Assembly (NCBI RefSeq): GCF_025802015.1
Contig: NZ_JAOYFC010000003.1
Location: forward strand, 176,761 to 240,760
DNA from: Falsihalocynthiibacter halioticoli
Lineage (GTDB): Bacteria > Pseudomonadota > Alphaproteobacteria > Rhodobacterales > Rhodobacteraceae
DNA: 64,000 nt
Direction: 5' to 3'
Shown here: positions 33,131 to 42,295 of the stretch, one piece after another
How positions within the stretch are numbered: position 1 is the stretch's first letter
Layout of the letters: the number at the start of each line of letters is the position of its first letter
The notes under the pieces: generated by a model
Databases searched by the model: none
Seen by the model: only the letters and a program-made list of their open reading frames with translations
Told to the model about the DNA's origin: nothing
Made by a program: the position numbers and the translations under genes

Positions 33131-34362
33131 TTGAAATCGCCGGTACAGAATATGCTCTAACAGATCCGCTTATCCTTCTTGTGGCGGGCGGTATTGCGCT
33201 GCTTCTGCTCATCCTCGTTTTGCTGGTTCGGTCGGTAAGAATAGGCTCTAACGCTGCTAAAATGGTCGGCCCAATTGCACAGCAGATGGGGCAGTTGAAC
33301 CATGCGGTGCAATCGCTGGGGCAAGGGCAAGAGCGTTTGGCGGGTGGATTGCAATCAAATGCAGAGCTGCAGTCAGCGTCACAAGCGCAGATTTTGCAAA
33401 CAATGGAAATGCGCCTCGCGTCGGTTCAGCAACAGATGCAAGAACGGCTTCACGAGAATTCGGTCAAGGCGGCAAGAAGCCTGTCTGATATGCAAGAGAA
33501 GCTTAACCAATCCGTCCATGGCAGCACGGTCAAAACAACTAAGTCTCTGACCGAGCTTCAGGAACGCCTCGCCACGATCGATAAGGCGCAGGCAAATATT
33601 GAAAAACTGTCGGGCGATGTGCTGGGACTTCAGGATATTCTGTCAAACAAACAGACACGCGGCGCCTTTGGCGAAATTCAATTGAACGACATCGTTTCAA
33701 AGGCCCTCCCAAGCAACGCTTATAGCTTCCAATCGACCCTATCCAACGGGAAACGGGCCGATTGTTTGATTCACTTGCCAAATCCACCAGGCCCGATTGT
33801 CGTAGACAGTAAGTTTCCGCTAGAGGCCTATGAAGCCCTTCGTAATGCAAATACCAAGGCCGAAGCAGAGCAAGCCGCGCGAGCGATGCGCGTGGCGGTG
33901 AAAACCCATATCAATGCCATCAGTGAACGCTACATTATCGAAGGAGAAACCGCAGATGGGGCGCTGATGTTCCTCCCGTCCGAAGCGGTCTATGCGGAAC
34001 TACACGCGAGTTTCCCTGAAGTGGTACGCGAAGGCTTCGAAAAACGCGTTTGGATCGTATCCCCCACAACCTGCATGGCGACTCTCAACACCATGCGCGC
34101 CATTTTGAAAGACGCACAAATGCGCGAGCAGGCAGGGGCCATACGCACTGAGTTGGGCAAGTTGTTTCAGGATGTGGAGCGGCTCGGAACGCGTGTATCC
34201 AACCTTGATCGCCATTTCGGGCAAGCCGCCAAAGATATCTCCGAAATCAAAATCTCAGCCGATAAGGCAGGGCGTCGAGCACGCCGCTTGGATAACTTTG
34301 ATTTCGAGGAATTGGCGCCAGACACAGAGAACAGCACTCTGGCGCCACCTGTCGCGGAGTAG
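33127..34362 (+). CDS. rmuC: DNA recombination protein RmuC
   Basis: A 411-residue RmuC. One N-terminal transmembrane helix (about 14-35, PLILLVAGGIALLLLILVLLV) is followed by a long coiled-coil rich in Gln and Glu (about 45-170), then the RmuC nuclease-like domain with GAFGEIQLNDIV, VVDSKFPLEAYE and WIVSPTTCMATLNTM. The family limits inversions at short inverted repeats; the biochemical action is unproven. It is translationally coupled to mutL through ATGA. Its stop is one base from the stop of the opposing saccharopine-pathway gene. Confidence 0.93.
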   Translation: MIEIAGTEYALTDPLILLVAGGIALLLLILVLLVRSVRIGSNAAKMVGPIAQQMGQLNHAVQSLGQGQERLAGGLQSNAELQSASQAQILQTMEMRLASVQQQMQERLHENSVKAARSLSDMQEKLNQSVHGSTVKTTKSLTELQERLATIDKAQANIEKLSGDVLGLQDILSNKQTRGAFGEIQLNDIVSKALPSNAYSFQSTLSNGKRADCLIHLPNPPGPIVVDSKFPLEAYEALRNANTKAEAEQAARAMRVAVKTHINAISERYIIEGETADGALMFLPSEAVYAELHASFPEVVREGFEKRVWIVSPTTCMATLNTMRAILKDAQMREQAGAIRTELGKLFQDVERLGTRVSNLDRHFGQAAKDISEIKISADKAGRRARRLDNFDFEELAPDTENSTLAPPVAE

Positions 34363-34363
34363 G

Positions 34364-35503
34364 CTACACCGCCGACTTAATCGCAAGATACTGCGCTTGC
34401 GACTCAACTTCGTGTAGCCAGCCCTCAACGAGCTTTGGGTCACGCGGAGCTGCGGTAACACCCGGATGAATTTCACGATTCTTGACCGATTGAACCGCTA
34501 GCGAAACTGTTACGGATACCAGCCGCGCCATCGCCGAGCCACGCTCATCGCCCCAAGCATCAAGCGCGTAAGTTTTATCGTAAACCGGCGTGCCGTCCCG
34601 CTCCGCAGAAAGCGAAACACAAAGAACAACGCGATCAGGTTCGCCGTCTTCATAGGCGTGCTGATCCCAGAATTCGTCAGACATTTCTTTGAGGCGCTTG
34701 TCGCCATCTTCGCCGGAAAGTGTCTCTATTTCAGCGAAAACAGGGGCCCAAGCCTCAGACCAGCCATTGAGCCGAAGGGTGCCACGCACGAAATTCTTGA
34801 GCCGCCACTCAGGCTCGAACTGGTAATCCTCAATAAACGGAAGCGAGTCACGGTTAGGGTAAACTTCAAACGTTTCTGGCGCGGCCAGTGGCGCGGAATA
34901 GGATTGGATCGCATCCCATGGCCGCGCGACATCAAGCGTCGAGAAATTACGAATGGATCGGCTAGGCGAACGAAGCGCTTTGAGCACTCCAAGCGGCGAC
35001 CAGCTGAATTTGTAACGGAATGCGTTGGTGTGTTTTGGGACACCGCCGCAGTAACTCAGGAACGAAATCGTGTTGGTCGGATCATAGGCATCTGACGCGC
35101 GGTAGTCAGCGACAAGGTGATGCGCCATCAGGTGGTCGATGCCTGGATCAAGCCCAACCTCGTTCACAAGGCAAACACCGCGTTCTTGTGCAACAGCATC
35201 AAGCGCAGCCATCTCGGGCGAAATGTAGGAGGAGGACACGAAATGTGCCCCTTTCTCAATGCATATTGTCGCCAGAGGCACGTGAAGATCGCCGGGCAGC
35301 ATCGATACGACGATATCATTCGCGCGGAGCGCCTCGGTCAGGTCATCAAGCGTGAAAGCCTTAATGTTGTCGGTTAGGTCTCCGACGGTTTCGCGCGCTT
35401 TTTCGACTGTTCTGTTCCAGACGCATACGTCCTCGCCCGCTTCCAACAGACGCCGTAATCCCGGAATGGCCGAAAGCCCTGTACCGCACCAGTGAATTGT
35501 CAT
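34364..35503 (-). CDS. saccharopine dehydrogenase (LYS9-type) family protein
   Basis: A 379-residue oxidoreductase with an N-terminal Rossmann domain (IHWCGTGLSAIPGLRRLLEAG) and the saccharopine-reductase C-terminal domain (NEVGLDPGIDHLMAHHLV, FLSYCGGVPKHTNAFRYKFSWSP). In the catabolic direction such enzymes split saccharopine to glutamate and 2-aminoadipate semialdehyde. It is the second gene of a pair; its ribosome site TAAGGAG includes the stop codon of the upstream LYS1-type gene, nine bases away, giving tight coupling. Carboxynorspermidine dehydrogenases are related, but the GGVP segment and the partner gene favour saccharopine. Confidence 0.85.
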   Translation of the reverse strand: MTIHWCGTGLSAIPGLRRLLEAGEDVCVWNRTVEKARETVGDLTDNIKAFTLDDLTEALRANDIVVSMLPGDLHVPLATICIEKGAHFVSSSYISPEMAALDAVAQERGVCLVNEVGLDPGIDHLMAHHLVADYRASDAYDPTNTISFLSYCGGVPKHTNAFRYKFSWSPLGVLKALRSPSRSIRNFSTLDVARPWDAIQSYSAPLAAPETFEVYPNRDSLPFIEDYQFEPEWRLKNFVRGTLRLNGWSEAWAPVFAEIETLSGEDGDKRLKEMSDEFWDQHAYEDGEPDRVVLCVSLSAERDGTPVYDKTYALDAWGDERGSAMARLVSVTVSLAVQSVKNREIHPGVTAAPRDPKLVEGWLHEVESQAQYLAIKSAV

Positions 35504-35512
35504 GGCTACTCC

Positions 35513-36553
35513 TTAGATATGTTCTTCGAATGTGTCTCTAGCTCGGCCCCAAACGCCTTGATCCAGTGATTTGAGCTCAAGAAGAGAGGGAAGCAATTGT
35601 TCAGCGTAATCTTCCGAGCTTTCGACAGGAAGCATCGACGGAAGGTTATCAATTGCGGTGACATCTAGCACGGGATCTGTTGCGACGCGCAGGGCCGGGT
35701 CTTCCCATGTTGTCGTGCGATCATAGACCTTGATCGGAGAGAAGTCGCTGTCTGGGTCACAGGCGATATCGCCGATAACCGATAGTTTGCGTGGGTCAGT
35801 GAGCGCAGACTTGGGGACGAAAACGGGCGTTCCCGGTCGTGCAAGAATGCAGTTCAGAAAAATGTCATGCTCAAGAATTTCGGGGAACGGGCCACCAGAT
35901 GCTGTTTCGGCCATATCCCATTTCGTAACTTTAACGCCAAGTGCCTCGCAGAGATCAGAAGCGCCTGTCCCGACACGCCCAAGCGCGCCAATCACAATCG
36001 CGGATGGCGGGGTATAGGCCGCGAGATCAGTCTCTAGTGCGGCCAAAAGCGCATGTTTTGACGCGAATACGCCGACAGGTGCGCAGATGTCGCCCTTCTG
36101 CTGTGCGGCCCAGCATTTGAGGCTTACAGCAGCCCCCGCAAAACCTGCCCAATAGCCAAAAGCGGCTACGCGACGGCCGGATGGGTCAACCAGATACTCC
36201 AAATCATAGAGCGTTCCTCCGCCAGCTTTAAAGCGATCAAGAAGAATGCGCCCGCTGGGCTGCCCCTTATATGCGTGGCCGAACATGATGTGGCGATGTT
36301 TGAGTGGTGTCCCGTCTTCGGGCAGTTCCTTCAGCCCGAAGATAATGGCGTCGTCAGGGGCCTCCGGCCACGTGTTTTCCTCTGCAATTTCACAGCCTGC
36401 ATCGATGTAACCTTGCAACGGAATAGCGCGGACGGAGCTTTTCTCAACTGTCACGCGAATACCAGCGTTCAGTAGCGCTTTGGTGCCTTCGGGCGTGATA
36501 CCCACGCGCTCTTCGTTTTCGCGCTGTTCGGCGCGTACCCACAGATGTGTCAT
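35513..36553 (-). CDS. saccharopine dehydrogenase (lysine-forming, LYS1-type)
   Basis: A 346-residue protein of the alanine-dehydrogenase-like superfamily resembling LYS1. Landmarks are LWVRAEQRENEERVGITPEG, FGHAYKGQPSGRILLDRF, GGGTLYDLEYLVDPSGRRVAAFGYWAGFAGAA and the nucleotide-binding VIGALGRVGTGASDLCEALG. It interconverts lysine plus 2-oxoglutarate with saccharopine. With the LYS9-type gene downstream it forms a complete two-step lysine to aminoadipate semialdehyde route. AAGGAG seven bases upstream fixes ATG 36553, whereas a longer frame upstream is not conserved. It is divergent from the formate dehydrogenase gene across 176 bases. Confidence 0.88.
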   Translation of the reverse strand: MTHLWVRAEQRENEERVGITPEGTKALLNAGIRVTVEKSSVRAIPLQGYIDAGCEIAEENTWPEAPDDAIIFGLKELPEDGTPLKHRHIMFGHAYKGQPSGRILLDRFKAGGGTLYDLEYLVDPSGRRVAAFGYWAGFAGAAVSLKCWAAQQKGDICAPVGVFASKHALLAALETDLAAYTPPSAIVIGALGRVGTGASDLCEALGVKVTKWDMAETASGGPFPEILEHDIFLNCILARPGTPVFVPKSALTDPRKLSVIGDIACDPDSDFSPIKVYDRTTTWEDPALRVATDPVLDVTAIDNLPSMLPVESSEDYAEQLLPSLLELKSLDQGVWGRARDTFEEHI

Positions 36554-36729
36554 GTCCAACTCCTTCGTCTGACAGGAGTATGGCAACGCGAACGGAGGAG
36601 CAATCGGGTTTGGCATTTGGGCGCGTGTTTCGTGCGGCATTGACGGAAAAAGACCGGAAGTTGTCGCAGAAAGGGAAGGTTGTATCTCGGCTATTGGCGA
36701 TAGAATATAGAGGGAACGGGAGTAGAGCG

Positions 36730-39492
36730 ATGCCAGACAAGATTTCATTCACCCTTGATGGTCGCGAGGTGGTTGCCGCCGCGGATGAGAGTATTTGGCA
36801 AGTTGCCAAACGCGAAGGTGTCGACATTCCACATCTTTGCCACAAGCCTGCAACCGGTTATGCGCCAGATGGAAACTGCCGCGCTTGTATGGTTGAGGTT
36901 GAGGGCGAGCGCGTATTGGCAGCAAGCTGCGTACGCAAACCAAGTGATGGCATGGTTGTAAACACCCAGACCGCGCGCGCAGAGAAGGCGCGGCGCATGG
37001 TAATGGAGCTTTTGGTTGCTGATCAGCCCGAGCGCGATGCTTCTCATGACAAAAGCAGTGATTTTTGGGCGCAGGCCGAAGCCCAAGGGGTTGCCGAGAG
37101 TCGTTTCCCGAAACTTGAAGAAGCCCGTGTACCTTTGCTTGATAACTCGCATGTTGCGATGAACGTAAACCTTGATGCCTGTATTCAATGCGGGCTGTGT
37201 GTACGGGCCTGCCGCGATGTTCAGGTGAATGATGTATTGGGCATGTCTGGGCGTGGACACGACTCCTATCCGACCTTTGACCTCGCTGATCCGATGGGCG
37301 AAAGCACCTGTGTCGCGTGCGGTGAATGTGTGCAGGCCTGTCCAACTGGGGCGCTCATGCCAGCGACTGTCGTTGATGGTGCGCAGATTGGCGATAGTGC
37401 TGATATCGATCGGGAAGTGAAAAGCGTATGCCCATTTTGTGGTGTGGGCTGTCAGGTATCGCTCAAGGTTAAAGATGAGCGGGTCGTTTTCGTCGAAGGC
37501 ATAGATGGCCCCGCGAACGAAGGGCGATTGTGCGTTAAGGGGCGGTTTGGGTTCGATTATATTCACCACCCGCACCGCCTTACCAAGCCCTTGATCCGCC
37601 GCGAGGACGCGCCCGAAAAAGGCTTGAATGTTGATCCTGCTAATCCGCTGACCCATTTCCGAGAAGCGACTTGGGACGAGGCATTGGACGCCGCTGCCAA
37701 TGGTTTGGCAAAGCTTCGTGAAACCCGTGGCGGTAAGTCAGTTGCGGGATTTGGTAGCGCGAAATGCACCAACGAAGAGGCCTATCTTTTCCAGAAGCTC
37801 ATTCGCCAAGGTTTCGGGCACAACAACGTCGACCATTGTACGCGGCTCTGTCATGCGTCCTCTGTTGCGGCTCTCTTGGAGAATGTCGGCTCCGGCGCTG
37901 TCACCGCGACGTTTAACGAGATTGAAAACGCCGATGTGGCCATTGTGATCGGCTGTAACCCTGCCGAAAACCATCCCGTCGCGGCGACATATTTCAAGCA
38001 ATTCGCCAAACGCGGCGGCAAGCTTATTGTGCTTGATCCGCGCGGGCAGGCGCTCTCTCGGTTTGCCACGCAAATGGTGCAATTCCGGCCAGGTGCGGAT
38101 GTTTCGCTGCTGAATGCGATGATGCAGGTGATCGTCGAAGAGAAGCTATACGACGAGTCCTATATCGCGCGGATGACCGAAAACTGGGAGGCGGAAAAAG
38201 CGCATCTCGCGGCGTTTACGCCCGAAAAAATGGCCGATATTTGCGGTATCGCGCCTGATGAGATCCGTGCCGCTGCCCGCACGTTTGCGCAGGGCAACGC
38301 GGGCATGATTTTCTGGGGCATGGGCGTGAGCCAACACATCCACGGCACCGATAATTCGCGGTGTCTGATTTCGCTGGCGCTCATGACCGGTAATGTCGGT
38401 AAACCTGGCGCTGGGCTTCATCCTTTGCGCGGCCAAAACAATGTGCAGGGCGCTTCGGATGCGGGACTTATCCCGATGTTCCTGCCTGATTACCAGTCCG
38501 TTACTGACGACGGCGTGCGCTCGGCTTTTACGGATGTTTGGAACAGCGGCGATTTTTCAGCGGACAAGGGTCTAACTGTTACGGAAATTGTCGACGATAT
38601 TCATGCGGGCAACACGCGCGGTATGTATATCCTTGGCGAGAATCCAGCCATGTCAGACCCAGATGTGAGCCACGCGCGCGAAGCATTGGCCAAACTGGAG
38701 CATCTTGTGGTGCAGGACATATTCCTGACCGAAACCGCGAACTTTGCTGATGTAATCCTTCCCGCGAGTGCCTTTGCGGAAAAGGCGGGAACAGTGACTA
38801 ACACCAACAGACAAGTGCAAATGGGGCGGCAGGCTATGCAGCCACCAGGTGACGCCAAGGAAGATTGGTGGATCGAGGTCGAGCTTGCCAAACGATTGGG
38901 TCTTGATTGGACTTACACGCACCCGCAAGAGGTGTTTGCCGAAATGGCTATCAATATGCGTAGCCTTGATAACATCACATGGGAGCGCCTTGAGAGCCAA
39001 AACGCAGTCACGTATCCAAGCTTGTCCCACGATGATCCCGGGCAGGCGATTGTCTTTGCGGATGCCTTCCCGCGGGATAACGAGCGCGCAAAGTTTACAC
39101 CCGCTGATGTGATTGCACCGGATGAGTCTCCTGATGCCGAATATCCGATGATCCTCACAACAGGGCGGCAGTTGGAGCATTGGCATACAGGGTCAATGAC
39201 CCGCCGCTCCAAAGTATTGGATTCGGTCGAGCCGGAAGCGAACTGCTCGATCAACCCGAAAACGCTCAAATATCTGGGCGTTGAGGCGGGCGGAATGGTG
39301 CGGCTCACGACGCGGCGCGGAGAGATAACTGTGATGGCGCGGGCGGATCGCACGGTTGCAAAAGATATGGTGTTCCTGCCGTTTGCCTTTGTCGAAGCGG
39401 CGGCAAACATCCTCACAAACCCTGCAATAGACCCTTATGGCAAAATTCCGGAGTTCAAATTCGCGGCGGTTCGGGTCGAGAAGGCGTCTTAG
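36730..39492 (+). CDS. molybdenum formate dehydrogenase, alpha subunit
   Basis: A 920-residue FdsA/FdhF-like subunit oxidising formate to CO2. In order it has a [2Fe-2S] domain (Cys37, 50, 53, 67), two ferredoxin-type [4Fe-4S] sites (Cys151-154-157-161 and 194-197-200-204), the MopB [4Fe-4S] site (Cys234-237-241-268), and the bis-MGD catalytic domain. The Mo ligand is Cys374 in DHCTRLCHASS, where some homologues have selenocysteine. It ends in a molydopterin dinucleotide-binding domain. No fdsB, fdsG, fdsC or fdsD lies beside it, so its electron acceptor is unclear. ATG 36730 has a GGGAG site; a start 61 codons upstream would run over the divergent promoter region. Its stop overlaps the response regulator stop by four bases. 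Confidence 0.92.
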   Translation: MPDKISFTLDGREVVAAADESIWQVAKREGVDIPHLCHKPATGYAPDGNCRACMVEVEGERVLAASCVRKPSDGMVVNTQTARAEKARRMVMELLVADQPERDASHDKSSDFWAQAEAQGVAESRFPKLEEARVPLLDNSHVAMNVNLDACIQCGLCVRACRDVQVNDVLGMSGRGHDSYPTFDLADPMGESTCVACGECVQACPTGALMPATVVDGAQIGDSADIDREVKSVCPFCGVGCQVSLKVKDERVVFVEGIDGPANEGRLCVKGRFGFDYIHHPHRLTKPLIRREDAPEKGLNVDPANPLTHFREATWDEALDAAANGLAKLRETRGGKSVAGFGSAKCTNEEAYLFQKLIRQGFGHNNVDHCTRLCHASSVAALLENVGSGAVTATFNEIENADVAIVIGCNPAENHPVAATYFKQFAKRGGKLIVLDPRGQALSRFATQMVQFRPGADVSLLNAMMQVIVEEKLYDESYIARMTENWEAEKAHLAAFTPEKMADICGIAPDEIRAAARTFAQGNAGMIFWGMGVSQHIHGTDNSRCLISLALMTGNVGKPGAGLHPLRGQNNVQGASDAGLIPMFLPDYQSVTDDGVRSAFTDVWNSGDFSADKGLTVTEIVDDIHAGNTRGMYILGENPAMSDPDVSHAREALAKLEHLVVQDIFLTETANFADVILPASAFAEKAGTVTNTNRQVQMGRQAMQPPGDAKEDWWIEVELAKRLGLDWTYTHPQEVFAEMAINMRSLDNITWERLESQNAVTYPSLSHDDPGQAIVFADAFPRDNERAKFTPADVIAPDESPDAEYPMILTTGRQLEHWHTGSMTRRSKVLDSVEPEANCSINPKTLKYLGVEAGGMVRLTTRRGEITVMARADRTVAKDMVFLPFAFVEAAANILTNPAIDPYGKIPEFKFAAVRVEKAS

Positions 39493-40190
39493 CTCCAGAC
39501 CACATCACCTAAAAAGATATACCCCGCGCCATAGATTGTTTTGATGAGTTGGGGGTTCTTTGGGTCTTCACGAAGTTTGGTGCGCAGGCGGCTGATGCGC
39601 ACATCCATGGCGCGGTCAAAGCTTTCTCCAGCCGCGCCGCCAAGGCTTTCTTGCATTTGAACTCGTGAAATAAGGCGTTTCGGATTGTTGAGGAACAACC
39701 GCAGGACTTCGCCCTCGGCATGCGAAAAGGGAACTTCGGCGCCCTCGTCATCTATTAGAAGATAGGTTTCAAAATTTGCAGTCCAGCCGGAGAAAATCGC
39801 GGTATCTGATGTGCGGCCAACGGGTTTCACGCTGCGCATTCGCGCACGGACGCGGGCAACAACCTCGGATGGGTCAAATGGTTTGATGATGTAATCATCC
39901 GCGCCAAGCTCAAGGCCGGTGATCTTGTCCTGAACCTGTGCACGACCCGAAATGATGATGATAGAGGCTCCACTCTCAAGCGCCAGTCGATGCACCAGCG
40001 CTAACCCGTCTTTGTCAGGGAGGCCCAGATCAACAAGGCATACTTCTGGGGAGCTTGTTTTAAGCGAAGCCTCAAACTCGGTGGCGCGCGCAAAACTTGC
40101 CGTACGATAGCCCGCTTCTTCCAATGCTTCGGACAGCATGTTGCGAATTTCGGGCTCATCATCGAGAATTGTCACCAAGGGTTTGGTCAT
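39489..40190 (-). CDS. OmpR-family response regulator
   Basis: A 233-residue two-domain regulator. The receiver has the acidic pair Asp10-Asp11 region (ILDDEPEI), the phosphoacceptor Asp54 in CLVDLGLPDKDG and the lysine in YIIKPFDP. The C-terminal winged helix has SRVQMQESLGG, MDVRISRLRTKLREDP and IKTIYGAGYIF, the OmpR DNA-binding signature. It overlaps the upstream kinase gene by four bases (ATGA), so kinase and regulator are one operon. Its targets are not shown by sequence; the divergent importer operon at 42296 and the convergent formate dehydrogenase are both candidates. Confidence 0.93.
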   Translation of the reverse strand: MTKPLVTILDDEPEIRNMLSEALEEAGYRTASFARATEFEASLKTSSPEVCLVDLGLPDKDGLALVHRLALESGASIIIISGRAQVQDKITGLELGADDYIIKPFDPSEVVARVRARMRSVKPVGRTSDTAIFSGWTANFETYLLIDDEGAEVPFSHAEGEVLRLFLNNPKRLISRVQMQESLGGAAGESFDRAMDVRISRLRTKLREDPKNPQLIKTIYGAGYIFLGDVVWS

Positions 40191-42109
40191 GCGGTATCCT
40201 CCGCTGCTAAGAAACTTCCGAGTTCACGACCGTCAAAGGGTTTGCCAATCACCCGATATCGCTGGGCGGCTTCTTGGAAGAGCGGGTCAGACTCGGGTTT
40301 GGAGGTCATGAGGAACGCCGGAACCGTCATGCCCGCATCGGAGAGTCGGTCGAGAAGCGCGATGCCAGTCTCGTTTCCTTTCAACGAGATATCGCTCAAG
40401 ATCATCCCGATTCCAGGCAGCTTCGCCAATTCACACGCTTCGCCAACCGTTTCGGCTTCGATCACTACATGGCCGAGTTCCATAAGCATATCGCGAACAT
40501 TGAGCCGTATTTCCGGCGAGTCTTCTACAAGCAACACCATTGTCGGCTCGGATTGAACGGGAACAGGGCGGCGCGGAAGACGAAGTGTGACGCGGCCTCC
40601 AGAGGCGTGGTTTTCAAGCTCGACCTGACCGCCAGCAAGCTTTGTCAGGTCATAAACCATCGAAAGTCCCAAGCCGGATCCTTCGCCGCCTTTTGTCGTG
40701 AAAAACGGCTCTAATCCACGAGAAAGCGCCTCATTTGAAAACCCTGGCCCCGTGTCGGATACAGAGATCACAAGCCAAGTTTTCGAGACTTCCTTGGCTG
40801 TGACGTGGATTTCGCCGGTCGCTTTTCCAATGGCATCACGCGCGTTCAGAACAAGGTTCAATAGCGAATCTTGAAGGCTGCCAGCATCCAGCAAAAGAGG
40901 TTCGCTAAGCCCAGTGGATTCAGTTTTCAGCGTAACGCCATCTGGTAAGCTCGGCGTTGCGAGTACCGCCAGATCGCGGAGCAGATCGGCAACATTGCAT
41001 GGCGAGGGGTTCATCGAGCGCGGAGCTGACATTTTTCCGATCTTATCAAGCAACACGCCCCCGCGCCGTGCCGCGCCTTGGGTAGCATTCACCAACTCGC
41101 GCGCTTCTTCGGGAAGATCCATGCGCTCCAGACGCGCTTGCATGCCGAGGATGATTGTTAGCAGGTTCGCGAAATCATGCGCCAGCCCAGAGGTCATTTG
41201 AGCGGCAAGCTCTTTCTTGCGCGTTTGGGCAAGAGCCGCGCGGGCCTGTGTTTCCTCTGTTACATCCATGGACAAGATATAGACACCGGTCACATTGCCT
41301 TCGCGAATATCGGGCGTAAATGCGACCCTAATTCGCCTGCCAGAGGTAGAATCCGTAAACTCAAAGACAGAGGCCTCGCCCTTGTAAGCAAGTTCAAGAT
41401 AGGGGCCGGTTTTCTCGAACGCCGCTTCGCCCAATGCCTCTCGCATGTGAAGGCCGAGGATATTGTTTGGGCGGTTTGGTAGCACCGCAGACAGGCGGCG
41501 GTTCGAATAAGTATAAAGCCCGTCAAGATCAAGATGCGCGATATGGGCGGGCATCATCTCTGTGGTGAGGCGTGTTCTGGCCTCCATCGCGGTGAGTTCG
41601 CGTTTGGCTTGCTCCAAGGCAATATTGGTTGCGGCCAATTCTCGGTTGGCCAATGAAAGTTGCTCAGTGTGGCCAAGGACCTGATCCGACAAAGTTTCGG
41701 ATTTTGCTCGCAATAGAGCCTCTTGGCGCTTGATCTGGGTAATGTCTGTATAAACAGCGACCCAGCCACCTTCAGGCAAGGGTGCACCCTCAATCGATAC
41801 GATCTGCCCGTTTGAACGCTGGCGCTCAACGTAGTGAGGCTCAAAAGCCATGGCCGTTCGAACGCGCTCCTTCACGAAGGACTCAATATCTTCCACATCT
41901 CCGTATTCGCCGCGCTCGGTTAGAAAACGGATGGTTTCCGAAAATGATGCTCCGGGGTTCACCAGATGATCAGGCAGGTCGAACATTTCATGGAAACGGG
42001 CATTGCTCACCACAAGGCGCAGGTCCGCATCATAGATCGAAAGCGCCTGTTGAATAAGGTTCAAACCCGCAAGCGTGAACCGTTCAGTGGTGGATTTGGA
42101 GTGTTCCAT
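40187..42109 (-). CDS. hybrid sensor histidine kinase with two PAS domains
   Basis: A 640-residue cytoplasmic kinase with no transmembrane segment. It has PAS domain 1 (about 12-125), a coiled-coil (130-180), PAS domain 2 (185-290), a HisKA-type helix pair with phospho-acceptor His311 (GLAHDFANLLTIILG), HATPase (N-box NLVLNARDAIG around 418-428; G boxes DTGPGF and GEGSGLGLSMV), and a C-terminal receiver domain with Asp573 (LSDISLKGNETG). It senses a soluble or redox/metabolic cue, probably through a PAS domain. It overlaps the response regulator by four bases and is divergent from the acyl-CoA ligase and Liv operon. Confidence 0.92.
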   Translation of the reverse strand: MEHSKSTTERFTLAGLNLIQQALSIYDADLRLVVSNARFHEMFDLPDHLVNPGASFSETIRFLTERGEYGDVEDIESFVKERVRTAMAFEPHYVERQRSNGQIVSIEGAPLPEGGWVAVYTDITQIKRQEALLRAKSETLSDQVLGHTEQLSLANRELAATNIALEQAKRELTAMEARTRLTTEMMPAHIAHLDLDGLYTYSNRRLSAVLPNRPNNILGLHMREALGEAAFEKTGPYLELAYKGEASVFEFTDSTSGRRIRVAFTPDIREGNVTGVYILSMDVTEETQARAALAQTRKKELAAQMTSGLAHDFANLLTIILGMQARLERMDLPEEARELVNATQGAARRGGVLLDKIGKMSAPRSMNPSPCNVADLLRDLAVLATPSLPDGVTLKTESTGLSEPLLLDAGSLQDSLLNLVLNARDAIGKATGEIHVTAKEVSKTWLVISVSDTGPGFSNEALSRGLEPFFTTKGGEGSGLGLSMVYDLTKLAGGQVELENHASGGRVTLRLPRRPVPVQSEPTMVLLVEDSPEIRLNVRDMLMELGHVVIEAETVGEACELAKLPGIGMILSDISLKGNETGIALLDRLSDAGMTVPAFLMTSKPESDPLFQEAAQRYRVIGKPFDGRELGSFLAAEDTA

Positions 42110-42295
42110 AGCTTTATCGCTACCAGCCGGACTGGCTCTGGGAAAGCTCTTTTGGAGGCTTGTTACAATTCGTTAGATTCCAGAAATAGTCAGGAAAAAA
42201 TTGACCAATAGGAAAATAACACCACGCTAGAACGCAGGCAGAATCGCTTGCGCAATTGTGGCCGCCACGGGAGAGGCGGTGGGGAGGAACGATCA
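42110..42295. promoter_or_regulatory. divergent control region, two-component system / Liv operon
   Basis: This 186-base region separates divergent operons and must hold at least two promoters. It is AT-rich around 42165-42225. Visible elements are a perfect 8-base palindrome TTGCGCAA (42248-42255) and a small hairpin (CCGCC 42262-42266 with GGCGG 42275-42279) just before the ligase ribosome site GGAGGA (42283-42288). I cannot identify the regulator's binding site with confidence. Confidence 0.45.
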
